Below, in pieces: positions 47,499 to 56,184 of a stretch of 64,000 nucleotides of DNA. This DNA comes from CAWGYQ01 sp963817395 (GTDB lineage Bacteria > Acidobacteriota > Vicinamibacteria > Vicinamibacterales > CAVPJW01). A program made the position numbers and the translations under genes. Location of the stretch: the NCBI GenBank assembly GCA_963817395.1, contig CAWFOC010000003.1, forward strand, positions 682,001-746,000. Reading direction: 5' to 3'. Under the pieces are notes generated by a model. The model was not told the DNA's origin, did no database searches, and worked only from the letters and a program-made list of their open reading frames with translations. Numbering within the stretch: position 1 is the stretch's first letter; each line of letters starts with the position of its first letter.

Positions 47499-48437
47499 AT
47501 GAAGTGGGGCCCGTGGGCCGGGATGATTGTGGCGCTGGCCATGGTTCCCCGGGTCGTCGGGACCCAGGAAGCGGACACGCCAGTTTTTCGAAGTGGAGTT
47601 GATCTCGTGACGCTCTCGGCGGTGGTCAGGGACGGCGACGGACGGTTGGTGGGCACGCTGACGCGCAGCGACTTCGAGCTGTACGACGCCGGCGAGCTCC
47701 GACCGATCGCCGAGTTCCGCACCGAGCAGTCGCCGATCAGTCTGGGGTTGCTCATGGACGTGTCGGGAAGCATGGACGTGACGGCCAAACTCGAGGGCGC
47801 CCGGCAGGCGGCTCACCACCTTCTGAGTTGGCTGCGACCGGGGGTTGATGAAGCCGCGCTCTACATGTTCGACACGGCGCTCACCGAGCTCGTGCCCTTC
47901 ACGAAGGACACCAAGCAAGTTCAGATGGGCCTCGAGCGCCTTTCGCCGTTCGGTGCCACGTCGCTCTACGACGCCGTGGCGTCCGCGGCCGAGCGCGTCG
48001 TCGAGCGCGGTCGCCTGCGGCGTGCCGTGGTCGTGCTGACGGATGGGCAGGACACGGCCAGCCGCATGCGGGCGCCTGAGGTGTCAGGCATCGCGAGTGC
48101 GATCGACGTGCCCGTTTACATTCTGGCGGTTGTGTCGCCAGGGGACGATCCCGACGATGAAGAGTCGTTGACCACGGAAAAAGAGGCTCGACGCGTGGCG
48201 GATCTCTCGGATCTGGCACGCTGGACCGGCGGCGGGTTGTTGATGGCGACCGGGCCGGCGCAGGCCAGCCTGGCGGCTCGCCAAATCGTGACGGAGTTGC
48301 GGAATCAGTATCTGATCGCCTTTGAACCGGGTAAGAAGCCTGGGTGGCACTCCCTCGAGGTCCGCCTGCGTCCGAAGGGCCTGACGGTCCGTTCGCGCAG
48401 CGGCTATTACGCAGGGCCGACCCGCCCGACGAGTTGA
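47499..48437 (+). CDS. Secreted VWFA-domain protein
   Basis: A 312-residue exported protein. A short signal (residues about 1-22) precedes an N-terminal Ig-like part (FRSGVDLVTLSAVVRDGDGR, LTRSDFELYDAGE) typical of the VWFA-related family abundant in Acidobacteriota. The von Willebrand A domain has a complete MIDAS start DVSGSM at residues 87-92 and VVVLTDGQDTASRM. GAGAGAG precedes the ATG. It may bind partners through a divalent metal. The OmpA gene follows at 17 bases. Confidence 0.87.
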   Translation: MKWGPWAGMIVALAMVPRVVGTQEADTPVFRSGVDLVTLSAVVRDGDGRLVGTLTRSDFELYDAGELRPIAEFRTEQSPISLGLLMDVSGSMDVTAKLEGARQAAHHLLSWLRPGVDEAALYMFDTALTELVPFTKDTKQVQMGLERLSPFGATSLYDAVASAAERVVERGRLRRAVVVLTDGQDTASRMRAPEVSGIASAIDVPVYILAVVSPGDDPDDEESLTTEKEARRVADLSDLARWTGGGLLMATGPAQASLAARQIVTELRNQYLIAFEPGKKPGWHSLEVRLRPKGLTVRSRSGYYAGPTRPTS

Positions 48438-48454
48438 AACAACAGGAGGACAGC

Positions 48455-49120
48455 ATGCGGAACCTAATGGCAGCGGCAGCAATCATCGCGGTGGGTGTGG
48501 GCAGCTCGGCTGCGTGTGCGACCAAGGGCTATGTGCGGAACCGTGTCGGCGAAGTCAACACGAAGGTCGAGTCGCTGTCGACCTCGCTCGAGGAGACGCA
48601 GGAGCGAACCCGAAAGAACGAAGTCCGGATCGAAGAGGTCAACACGAAGACCGATCAGGTGGGCCAGCGCACCGAGGCGGCGAACCGTGCCGCGGCGGAG
48701 GCCCGGGATGCGGCAGGCGCGGCCGGGATGCGCGCCGAAGAGGTGGACAAGGCGACGAGGCGGCTGATCTTCGAAGTCGTCCTGAGCGAGGATCAGGGCA
48801 ATTTCAAGTTCAACCAGGCGGCTCTTCCCGACGAAGCGAAGCTTCGCATCGACGAGATGATCAATCAGCTCAAGACCGACTCGAAGAACATCTACATCGA
48901 GGTCGAGGGCCACACGGACGGCACGGGCGGTCCGATGGTGAACCAGCGGATTGGTCAGGAACGTGCCGACGCGGTGAAGCGGTATCTGTATGAAGCGCAC
49001 CAGGTCCCCCTTCACAAGATCAACGTGATCAGCTACGGCGAGGAGAAGCCGGTGGCGCCGAACAACACGCGTGACGGCCGTGCGCAGAACCGCCGCGTGG
49101 TGATCAAGGTTCTCGCCTAG
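48455..49120 (+). CDS. OmpA/Pal-family outer-membrane protein
   Basis: A 221-residue protein. The signal peptide ends in SSAAC, a lipobox-like end that would make Cys21 or so lipidated, though it is not canonical. A helical region rich in Glu, Thr and Asn (residues about 30-100) resembles Lpp/coiled-coil stalks. The C-terminal OmpA domain binds peptidoglycan (IYIEVEGHTDGTGGPMVNQR, INVISYGEEKPVAPN, RAQNRRV). ATG at 48455 has AGGAGGA upstream. A strong terminator follows, closing the VWA-OmpA pair. Confidence 0.9.
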   Translation: MRNLMAAAAIIAVGVGSSAACATKGYVRNRVGEVNTKVESLSTSLEETQERTRKNEVRIEEVNTKTDQVGQRTEAANRAAAEARDAAGAAGMRAEEVDKATRRLIFEVVLSEDQGNFKFNQAALPDEAKLRIDEMINQLKTDSKNIYIEVEGHTDGTGGPMVNQRIGQERADAVKRYLYEAHQVPLHKINVISYGEEKPVAPNNTRDGRAQNRRVVIKVLA

Positions 49121-49148
49121 TTTCTACGAACGCACTATCGTCCTCACG

Positions 49149-49183
49149 ACAAGAGGGCCGCGCCGCGCGGCCCTCTTGTGTTT
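49149..49183 (+). terminator. Rho-independent terminator after the OmpA-family gene
   Basis: A perfect 14-bp stem, ACAAGAGGGCCGCG at 49149-49162 and its complement at 49166-49179, with loop CCG and a short GTTT tail. Confidence 0.85.
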
Positions 49184-49211
49184 CTGCGCGCACTCGCACT
49201 AGAGTCCCCGC

Positions 49212-49595
49212 ATGGCGATTCGAACCGAACTGAGTCTGCGTCTGCAGAACAGCCCGGGTGCACTCTCCGGCGTGTGCCAGCTCCTCTCCGAAGAGCGTGT
49301 GAATGTTCTAGCTATCGGGCTCGAAACGAGCGGACTGCTTCGCCTCGTGACCGACAATCCCGTGCACGCAGCGGGTGTCCTTCGCGACCGTCATCACCGT
49401 CTCGAAGAGCGCGACGTCATCTATACCGTCATGCCCAACCAGCCTGGCGCGCTCGCCGGCGTCGCGCGGTTGCTCGCGGAAGCGGGCGTCAACATCGACT
49501 ATGTCTATGCGAGCGTCGTCGAAGGCGATCGCATGGTCGGCATTGTCGTCGGTGTCGCCGATGCTCAGCGAGCGGCCGCGGCCTCGGGGCTCTGA
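49212..49595 (+). CDS. Tandem ACT-domain protein
   Basis: A 127-residue protein with two ACT-like repeats: TELSLRLQNSPGALSGVCQL (residues about 4-70) and YTVMPNQPGALAGVARLLAE then AGVNIDYVYASV (residues about 75-127). Such stand-alone ACT pairs bind amino acids and act as regulators. No enzyme domain is attached. The ligand is not predictable. Confidence 0.85.
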   Translation: MAIRTELSLRLQNSPGALSGVCQLLSEERVNVLAIGLETSGLLRLVTDNPVHAAGVLRDRHHRLEERDVIYTVMPNQPGALAGVARLLAEAGVNIDYVYASVVEGDRMVGIVVGVADAQRAAAASGL

Positions 49596-49645
49596 CGCGC
49601 ATCCCGTTCCGTCACGACGGTCATCGGTGGTCTGCTGGAGGGGGC

Positions 49646-49840
49646 GTGCGGCTCTACGTCGAGACCATGGACGCGGTGTTGGTGGATTTCGACGAACAGG
49701 GTCTCGTCCGCTTCGAGAACGAGGAATGGCGCCGGCCGACACTGCAGGAGCATCGTGCGGTGCTGCACGCCGCGCGCCAGGCGTTCGACGAGTTGAGCGA
49801 GCTCATTTCGGCGCTCGATCCGCCAGCGCCCCAAGACTGA
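49646..49840 (+). CDS. Small hypothetical acidic protein
   Basis: A 64-residue frame starting with GTG right behind GGAGGGG: RLYVETMDAVLVDFDEQGLV and an acidic Leu-rich helix to the end (AARQAFDELSELISALD). I do not recognise the family. Good ribosome site and spacing after the ACT gene support it as a real small gene. Confidence 0.55.
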   Translation: MRLYVETMDAVLVDFDEQGLVRFENEEWRRPTLQEHRAVLHAARQAFDELSELISALDPPAPQD

Positions 49841-49898
49841 TGCCTTCGCCTGCCGTGATCAGGAGTCGTTTCGGACGCGCCGTTGGAGGGCGCGACCG

Positions 49899-50639
49899 AT
49901 GGACCTGACCAATCGTGTCGCGCTGCTGACGGGGGGGAAGCGGATCGGCGCCGAGGTCGCCGCAGCGCTCGCAGGCCGTGGAGCGGACGTGGCGCTCAGC
50001 TACAACCGGTCACGGGCCGAAGCCGAGGAGACAGCGTCGCGCATCCTCGCGCTTGGCCGTCGTGCGCTGCTGCTCAAGGCCGATGTCGCGCAAGCGGCGG
50101 ATTGCGAGCGACTGATCGCTTCCACCGTTGCCGAGTTCGGGCGCCTCGACGTGCTGATCAACATGGCGTCACGCTATGTCTCGACGCCGCTCGAAGCGCT
50201 CACGGTCGACGACTGGGACGCCAGCCTCAACATCGATTTGCGAGCGGCATTTCTCTGTGCGCGCGCGGCCGTGCCGCACTTGAAGGCCGCCGGCGGCGGC
50301 CGCATCATCAATATCAGCGACTGGCTCGTGAAGAGCGGTCGCCCCCGCTATCCCGGCTATCTCACGTATTACGTCGCCAAGTCTGCGGTGATCGGTCTGA
50401 CCGAGGCGCTCGCTTTCGAACTGGCAGCCGACGGCGTCCTGGTGAACGCGATCGCTCCGGGTCCGATTCTCGCGCCACCCGACATGACTGAAGCCGAACA
50501 GGTTTCCGTCGAGAAAGCCACACCGCTCGGCCGATGGGGCGGGGAGCAGGAGATCGTGAAGGCCGTGCTCTGGCTGATCGACTCGGACTTCGTCACAGGC
50601 GAGGTCGTCCGGGTGGACGGTGGCCGCCACCTCAAATAG
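49899..50639 (+). CDS. SDR-family oxidoreductase, pteridine reductase-like
   Basis: A Rossmann short-chain dehydrogenase of 246 residues. The nucleotide loop reads LLTGGKRIGAEVAAALA, the T-G-x-x-R-I-G form found in pteridine reductases and FolM. The catalytic set follows: LINMASRY, INISDW with Ser, and YYVAKSAVIGLTEALAFELA (Tyr-x-x-x-Lys). The end DFVTGEVVRVDGGRHLK is canonical. Reduction of a pterin or folate cofactor is likely but not proved; a MetF-like gene lies about 1.3 kb downstream on the other strand. Confidence 0.87.
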   Translation: MDLTNRVALLTGGKRIGAEVAAALAGRGADVALSYNRSRAEAEETASRILALGRRALLLKADVAQAADCERLIASTVAEFGRLDVLINMASRYVSTPLEALTVDDWDASLNIDLRAAFLCARAAVPHLKAAGGGRIINISDWLVKSGRPRYPGYLTYYVAKSAVIGLTEALAFELAADGVLVNAIAPGPILAPPDMTEAEQVSVEKATPLGRWGGEQEIVKAVLWLIDSDFVTGEVVRVDGGRHLK

Positions 50640-50648
50640 AACTCATCC

Positions 50649-51845
50649 TCAGACGGTCACGCCGAAGAGCGCGCGCATCGATTCGAGAGCACCTCGGAGC
50701 TCGGCTGGCTCGCGTGCAAAGCAGAAGCGGATATAACCCTCGCCGTTGGCCCCGAAATCCACGCCCGGAACGCAGCCGACACGACCACCCGTGATGAGCC
50801 GCTCGGTCATGCGCCACGACAGCGATTCCGAAGCCGAGCCGCCGAGCGAGGGATCGTTCTGCCAGGCGGGATTGATCTTCACAAATGCGTAGAACGTTCC
50901 GGAAGGCCGCCGCCCGCTGAACACGCCCGGGCCGAGATCGTCAATTCCCTGATAGAAAAGGTCGCGGCGCGCCTGCAGCTCCCGTCGGTACACGCGAACG
51001 GACTGTTGCGATCCCTCGAGCGCGCCGATTCCGCCGTATTGCACCACCGACGACACGTTGCTGGCCGTATAGAACAGCACCTTCTTCGCGCGCTCGCGGA
51101 TCTTCGGATCCTTGATGGCAAGATACCCGAGACGGAGACCCGTCATCGCGTAGGTCTTGCTGAAGGTATAGACAGGAATCGTCCGATCGTAGAGTCCCGG
51201 AATCGACGCGATGCTGATGTGCTCGCCGTCGTATACGACGTCCTCGTAGGCCTCGTCGGAGATCACCCACAGGTCGTTGACCACGGCCATCTCGGCGATC
51301 GCTTCCAGATCCGCACGCGTCAGAACACCGCCCGTGGGATTGCTCGGCGAGTTCAGATAGATGGCCTTCGTGCGCGGCCCGATCTTCGACCCGAGCTCGT
51401 CGAGATCGTATCGCCACGACAGAGACTCATGGAGCGGGCAGGGCACCGGTACTGCGCCGGCTGCGAGGACGTGACCGGCCGCCGGCGGCCACTCGGGATC
51501 GGGGACGATCACCTCGTCGCCCGGCTCGAGTAGTGCCTGGCAGACGAGATAGAGTCCGTGAATGCCACCGTTGGTGGCCATGATCTCGTCGGGTGCGCCG
51601 ACGGGTATGCGGTTGTCGCGCTGCAGCTTCTCCCAGAGCAGTTCCAGGAGCCTGGGCACGCCCGTCGTCTGCAGGTAGTGTGTGCGGTTTTCGGCGATTG
51701 CGCGCGCCATCGCGCTCTTGACGGTGTCCGGCGCGTCGAAGCTCACGTCTCCCTGGTCCAGCCGGAACGGGTCTTTGACGCCGTACATCATGTCGCGAAT
51801 GCGGATAATGCCCGAAAACGGCACGACATCGAGACGACGCCCCAT
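50649..51845 (-). CDS. PLP-dependent class I/II aminotransferase
   Basis: A 398-residue fold-type I aminotransferase. Markers are LYLVCQALLEPGDEVIVPDP, IYLNSPSNPTGGVLTRADLE, VISDEAYEDVVYDGE and the PLP lysine in VYTFSKTYAMTGLRLGYLAI. The sequence is closest in pattern to aspartate/tyrosine-type aminotransferases. ATG at 51845 (MGRRLDVVPF) was taken over the longer 51905 start because the added leader is Pro-rich. The gene converges with the SDR gene, ends 10 bases apart. Confidence 0.86.
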   Translation of the reverse strand: MGRRLDVVPFSGIIRIRDMMYGVKDPFRLDQGDVSFDAPDTVKSAMARAIAENRTHYLQTTGVPRLLELLWEKLQRDNRIPVGAPDEIMATNGGIHGLYLVCQALLEPGDEVIVPDPEWPPAAGHVLAAGAVPVPCPLHESLSWRYDLDELGSKIGPRTKAIYLNSPSNPTGGVLTRADLEAIAEMAVVNDLWVISDEAYEDVVYDGEHISIASIPGLYDRTIPVYTFSKTYAMTGLRLGYLAIKDPKIRERAKKVLFYTASNVSSVVQYGGIGALEGSQQSVRVYRRELQARRDLFYQGIDDLGPGVFSGRRPSGTFYAFVKINPAWQNDPSLGGSASESLSWRMTERLITGGRVGCVPGVDFGANGEGYIRFCFAREPAELRGALESMRALFGVTV

Positions 51846-51949
51846 GGACCCATGGTAGCGCGAATAACGGGGAGCGGGTGGCGCGGGGCCGGTCGTCCGC
51901 GCCACGGCGGGTTACCGTCGAGCCATGGCCCGCGCGCGCACCCAACACA

Positions 51950-52804
51950 TCAGGCGGAGGCGACCCCGGCGCGGTCCAGGACGGTACTGAGAACCGAGGA
52001 GGCTCGCCCAAGAGGAAGGTTGCTGATGTAGAGATGCTTGACACCCAGATCAAGGAGAGCCCGTACGGTCCGGGCGCAAATCTCCTCGGCCGTCGCCCCG
52101 GCGGCGAACTCGCGAGCGAGCGCCTCGGTCGGGACGGGCAGAAAGCGTCGAAGTGCCTCGAGTGTCTGAGGATTGGCGCTGCGATAGTAGAAGACGCCGA
52201 ACAATCCCGGCTGTGTCAGCCCGCGGCGGCGGGCGACGCGCACGAACTCTTCCACTGGCGGCAATCGATGATGACTGACGATTTGCGTCAGGAAGAACTC
52301 GCCCGTGAACCGGGCATCGAGCAGATAGTCGAGCTGTCGCGCGGGATCGGCATAAGGGTTGGCCCATCCGCCCAGCTGAAGCGCGGGCTCGTGGGCGCGA
52401 ATGGCTTCGCGAAGTTGCCAGGCGTGCTCGACCGATCGAGGCGGGCCCACATGCCGATCGCCGCCCAGCACGACCAACGCCGGGAAGCCGTGCTGCCTGG
52501 CCCGCTCGGCGTAACCGAGGCAATACGACAACGTGTGTTTCGCGGTGAGAAACGGAACGATGCGGTCCAGCGGGACGTCGGCGCCGATGTTCGCAATCAG
52601 ATGGCGAAGGTTGTCCTCTTCACTGGCTCCGACGGCGTTGTCGGTGAGGAAGACGTAGGTGCCCTGACGCGTGAGGCGGCGAACGGAATGATAGGTATCA
52701 ATCCACGCATCGATCCCGGCTGACGCCCCCAACTCGGCACGCGGCGGCCTGAGCTCGGCCGCCACGAGCACCCCGTCGCCCTTCAGGGTCTCGACCAGAG
52801 TCAC
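51950..52804 (-). CDS. Methylenetetrahydrofolate reductase (MetF)-like protein
   Basis: A TIM-barrel flavoprotein-like sequence of 284 residues. LVAAELRPPRAELG at the N-terminus matches the MetF strand that usually reads F-E-F/L-x-P-P. VFLTDNAVGASEEDN, LIANIGADVPLDRI, ALVVLGGDRHVGPP (ligand-binding loop) and FTGEFFLTQIVSHH (usual F-x-x-T-Q) follow. It diverges from E. coli MetF, so a related folate reductase is possible. It overlaps no neighbour. Confidence 0.75.
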   Translation of the reverse strand: MTLVETLKGDGVLVAAELRPPRAELGASAGIDAWIDTYHSVRRLTRQGTYVFLTDNAVGASEEDNLRHLIANIGADVPLDRIVPFLTAKHTLSYCLGYAERARQHGFPALVVLGGDRHVGPPRSVEHAWQLREAIRAHEPALQLGGWANPYADPARQLDYLLDARFTGEFFLTQIVSHHRLPPVEEFVRVARRRGLTQPGLFGVFYYRSANPQTLEALRRFLPVPTEALAREFAAGATAEEICARTVRALLDLGVKHLYISNLPLGRASSVLSTVLDRAGVASA

Positions 52805-52832
52805 GGGTCTCCCGGAGCGTTCGACGGTTCTG

Positions 52833-53597
52833 TCACTTGGTCTTGGTCTTGTAACCGGCAGGGATCGTGAAGAGATCGTCGGCCAGGGCTCCAGTCGAAA
52901 CGGTCGTGACTGCGGTGGACATCGCCACTCCGCCCATCTTGTTCATCATGCCGCCCATCATGCCGCCGCCCTCGAACTTGAGCTGCGTATCGATCTGATA
53001 GGGAATGCCATTCAGGCTCGCGATGGCGCGATACATCTCGGTCTGGGATTGCAGCTGGGCGCCCTGCGACTTCGCCAGCTGGGGGTTGCCGAAGAACAGG
53101 CCGTTTTCGGCCGCAGCCTTGTAGAAGGCCGAATAGTCCGCAGATCCCGGCGCGCCCTTGGCCACCCACAGCGGCCCGCTCATGGTCATGTTGATGACGC
53201 TGTCGCCCATTTTCATCGGAACGGCGATCGTCGCAGTGTACTCAGCGCACGAGCGCCCGAGCAGCGTCTTGCTCTGACCAGTCGGCGTCAACGAGACCTT
53301 GGGCGGGCCGGCGATGTTCTTCTGCATGTCGGAGGCCATCTTGGTGACGTCGATGATCTCGGCCTCTTTCTTCTTGGCGTTCAACACGATCATCTGACGG
53401 GAGGCGGCGTCGAGAATGCTGATGTAGTCGCCCATCTCCATCCGCATCTTGCTGCCCTTGATGTAGCTGATCGACTGCGTGCTCTGGTCGTTGATCACGA
53501 AGCCCTTGCCGGAAACCGTGCTGGTGATGGTGACGTCGGCGCCCAGCGGCGACGAAGCGGCGAGAACGAAAGCCAGCGCACACAGGCAGAACTTCAT
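52833..53597 (-). CDS. Exported DUF4412-like protein
   Basis: A 254-residue secreted protein with signal peptide (FCLCALAFVLAASSPLGA). The body repeats short beta-type segments: GKGFVINDQSTQSISYIKGS, MRMEMGDYISILDAASRQMI, and a Met/Gly-rich stretch (GGGMMGGMMNKMGG). The look is of DUF4412 proteins, of unknown role, sometimes tied to lipid or metal binding. GGAGG precedes the ATG at 53597. An in-frame leader to 53648 is less likely. Confidence 0.72.
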   Translation of the reverse strand: MKFCLCALAFVLAASSPLGADVTITSTVSGKGFVINDQSTQSISYIKGSKMRMEMGDYISILDAASRQMIVLNAKKKEAEIIDVTKMASDMQKNIAGPPKVSLTPTGQSKTLLGRSCAEYTATIAVPMKMGDSVINMTMSGPLWVAKGAPGSADYSAFYKAAAENGLFFGNPQLAKSQGAQLQSQTEMYRAIASLNGIPYQIDTQLKFEGGGMMGGMMNKMGGVAMSTAVTTVSTGALADDLFTIPAGYKTKTK

Positions 53598-53656
53598 GAC
53601 GATCCTCCGATATCTGCGCGAATTGTCGGCCGCATCGCGAGTATACAATAGCGCGC

Positions 53657-54652
53657 GTGACCGCTCGGCTGGCCGCGTACCGCGAGAGCGTGCTGGCGCG
53701 GCTCGAGCGTCTTCCCGCAGTTCAGCTTGCCTCGGGCCCGTCCCCCGTCGAAGAACTTCCCCGGCTGAGCGCCTTGCTCGGCGGCCCGCGCCTGCTCGTC
53801 AAGCGCGACGATGCCCTCTCGTTCGCGTTCGGCGGCAACAAAGTGCGCAAGCTCGCCCTCGTGGCCGCTGAAGCACGCGCGCGAGGGGCCGACACGCTCG
53901 TGACGGCCGGAGGCATCCAATCGAATCACGCGCGCGTCACCGCCGCGACAGCGGCGCGCCTCGGGTTCGACTGCGTGCTCGTCGTCAACGGCCAACCTCC
54001 CGGCCGCGCATCCGCGAACGCACTGCTGAACGCACTGTGTGGCGCCACCATTCGATATGTCAACGCTCGCGAGGAACGTGCGAGCGCGATCGAGGAGGAA
54101 GTCGACCGACTCCAGCGCGCAGGCCGCCATCCTTACGCGATTCCAATCGGGGCCTCCACGCCGCTCGGCGCTGCGGCCTTCGTCGGAGCCATCGGCGAGC
54201 TGATGGGGCAGGGCATCGCGCCCGACGTCATCGTGCATGCGACCTCCTCGGCAGGGACGCAGGCCGGGCTGGTGGCAGGGTGCGCGTTGCTCGGGCTCGA
54301 CGCCGACGTCATCGGCGTGAGCGCCGACGATTCGTCGGAGCAGATCGGGACGGCCGTGCGCCGGCTGCTCTACGGTCTCGGTGCGCTTCTGGACGTCGAC
54401 GGCGAGTGGCTCCGGCGCGACGCCGAGGTGACCGTGGACGACAGGCAGGTTGGCGGAGGGTACGGTGTGGCGACAGCGGCGTCGCAGGAGGCGATTGAGC
54501 TGACGGCTCGCACCGAAGGCCTGTTTCTGGATCCAACCTATACGGCGAAGGCGATGGCAGCCGTCATCGCGGGCGTCAGGGAGCGCCGCTTCAATTCCCG
54601 GTCAACGGTGCTGTTCTGGCACACAGGAGGCCAGGTCGGGTTGTTCGCCTGA
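53657..54652 (+). CDS. D-cysteine desulfhydrase / ACC deaminase family PLP enzyme
   Basis: A fold-type II PLP enzyme of 331 residues. The PLP lysine lies in LSFAFGGNKVRKLALV, with LVTAGGIQSNHARVTAATAA (substrate Ser/Asn/His) and HATSSAGTQAGLVAGCALL (phosphate loop). The end LFWHTGGQVGLFA is family-typical. It probably breaks down D-cysteine or a similar D-amino acid; 1-aminocyclopropane carboxylate deaminase is the alternative. GTG at 53657 is the only start in frame near the domain. Confidence 0.85.
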   Translation: MTARLAAYRESVLARLERLPAVQLASGPSPVEELPRLSALLGGPRLLVKRDDALSFAFGGNKVRKLALVAAEARARGADTLVTAGGIQSNHARVTAATAARLGFDCVLVVNGQPPGRASANALLNALCGATIRYVNAREERASAIEEEVDRLQRAGRHPYAIPIGASTPLGAAAFVGAIGELMGQGIAPDVIVHATSSAGTQAGLVAGCALLGLDADVIGVSADDSSEQIGTAVRRLLYGLGALLDVDGEWLRRDAEVTVDDRQVGGGYGVATAASQEAIELTARTEGLFLDPTYTAKAMAAVIAGVRERRFNSRSTVLFWHTGGQVGLFA

Positions 54653-54711
54653 GCATTCAGGGATTGCGGAAGTCTCTTCGTGAGCTTGGAAGATTCTGTT
54701 AGAGTCACCAG

Positions 54712-56091
54712 ATTCCGACTCTCACTTTCCTCGGCGCTGCCCGCACGGTTACCGGTTCCAAATATCTCGTCGAGCTCGACGGCTGGCGGATGCTGGTCGA
54801 CTGTGGCATGTTCCAGGGCCTCAAGCCGCTGCGCGAGCGCAACTGGCAGCCCCTGCCCGTCGACGCCGGCAGCCTCACGACCATCGTCCTGACGCACGCG
54901 CACATCGATCACTCCGGTTTCTTGCCTCGCGTTGTGGCGCAGGGATTCCGCGGCCGCATTTTCTGCACACCGGGGACGGCGGATCTGTGCAGGATCGTGC
55001 TGCCGGACGCCGGGCGGCTGCAGGAGGAGGACGCGCGACAGGCGAACCGCCACGGCTATTCGAAGCATCATCCGGCGCTGCCCCTCTTCACCGAAGCCGA
55101 CGCCAACCGGACACTCGGGCAGCTGCAGCCTGTTGGCTACGAGCGGCCGATCGAAGTTGGTCCAGGCGTCACGGTGGAATTCATCAACGCGGGGCATCTG
55201 CTGGGTTCCGCGTACGCGCGGCTGAGATTGCCAAACGGACGGGAGATTCTGTTTGGCGGCGATCTCGGCCGCTACGACCGGCCCGTCTTGCCAGATCCGA
55301 TGCCGATTCCGACCGCTGACGTCCTGCTCTGCGAATCGACCTACGGCGATCGTGTGCACGAAGCCGACGATCAGGGCCGGAAGCTGGCGGAGATCGTCAA
55401 TCGGACGATGACGCGGGGAGGGCGGCTCATCATTCCTGCCTTTGCGATCGGTCGCGTCGAGGAGGTTCTGTACTGGCTGGAGCGGCTCGAGCGCACTCGC
55501 CAGATTCCGCAGCTGCCGGTCTTCGTGGACAGCCCGATGGCGATCGAGGCCCTGAGATACTACCGTGCCCGCGCCGATGAGCTGGACGCGGACGTGCGAC
55601 CTGCGTTCGGCCGGACGTGCGCGTTCTGCACGGCACGGCTCCAGACGGTTGCAACGCCCGAAGAATCGAAACGATTGACGGCGTCGAAGGCCCCCGCGAT
55701 TGTCATCTCTTCGAGCGGTATGGCCACGGGGGGCCGCGTGCTGCATCACCTCAAGGCTGCGCTGCCAGACCCGCGCAACACGGTGTTGTTCGTCGGGTTT
55801 CAGGCCGCTGGCACCCGCGGCCGGCAGCTCGTAGACGGTGCCGACGCCGTCAAGATTCACGGCGTCGTCGTGAGTGTCGCTGCGCAGGTCGAGAAGCTCG
55901 ATTCGATGTCCGCGCACGCCGACTCGACCGAGATCATGCGATGGCTTCGCGGATTCACGCGGCCGCCGTCGGCGACCTACCTCGTTCACGGCGAGCCCGG
56001 TCCCATGGATGCGTTGAAGTCCGCAATCGAGGGCACACTCGGCTGGACCGTTCGAACGCCCGACTATCTCGAAACCGTGTCGCTCGACTAG
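54712..56091 (+). CDS. Beta-CASP metallo-beta-lactamase-fold hydrolase (CPSF-like RNase)
   Basis: A ribonuclease-type protein. The conserved MBL start reads PTLTFLGAARTVTGSKYLVE, which lies upstream of the first ATG at 54790. The metal motif is VLTHAHIDHSGFLPRV, then INAGHLLGSAYARL, FGGDLGRYDRP and the beta-CASP part ending YLVHGEPGPMDALK. Between a stop upstream (54700-54702) and 54790 there is no ATG, GTG or TTG in frame, only ATT at 54712. Either a rare start is used or a sequence shift hides the true one, for instance a GTG at 54680 in another frame with GGAAG before it. Confidence 0.88.
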   Translation: MPTLTFLGAARTVTGSKYLVELDGWRMLVDCGMFQGLKPLRERNWQPLPVDAGSLTTIVLTHAHIDHSGFLPRVVAQGFRGRIFCTPGTADLCRIVLPDAGRLQEEDARQANRHGYSKHHPALPLFTEADANRTLGQLQPVGYERPIEVGPGVTVEFINAGHLLGSAYARLRLPNGREILFGGDLGRYDRPVLPDPMPIPTADVLLCESTYGDRVHEADDQGRKLAEIVNRTMTRGGRLIIPAFAIGRVEEVLYWLERLERTRQIPQLPVFVDSPMAIEALRYYRARADELDADVRPAFGRTCAFCTARLQTVATPEESKRLTASKAPAIVISSSGMATGGRVLHHLKAALPDPRNTVLFVGFQAAGTRGRQLVDGADAVKIHGVVVSVAAQVEKLDSMSAHADSTEIMRWLRGFTRPPSATYLVHGEPGPMDALKSAIEGTLGWTVRTPDYLETVSLD

Positions 56092-56184
56092 CACCTCAGG
56101 AACAGTCGCGTGGCCACCTCGAACGAGGCAGGTTTGCCCGTCGAGGTGCCGCTCGCGGTAAGCTAGAGCAGAAATCGTGAAGCC

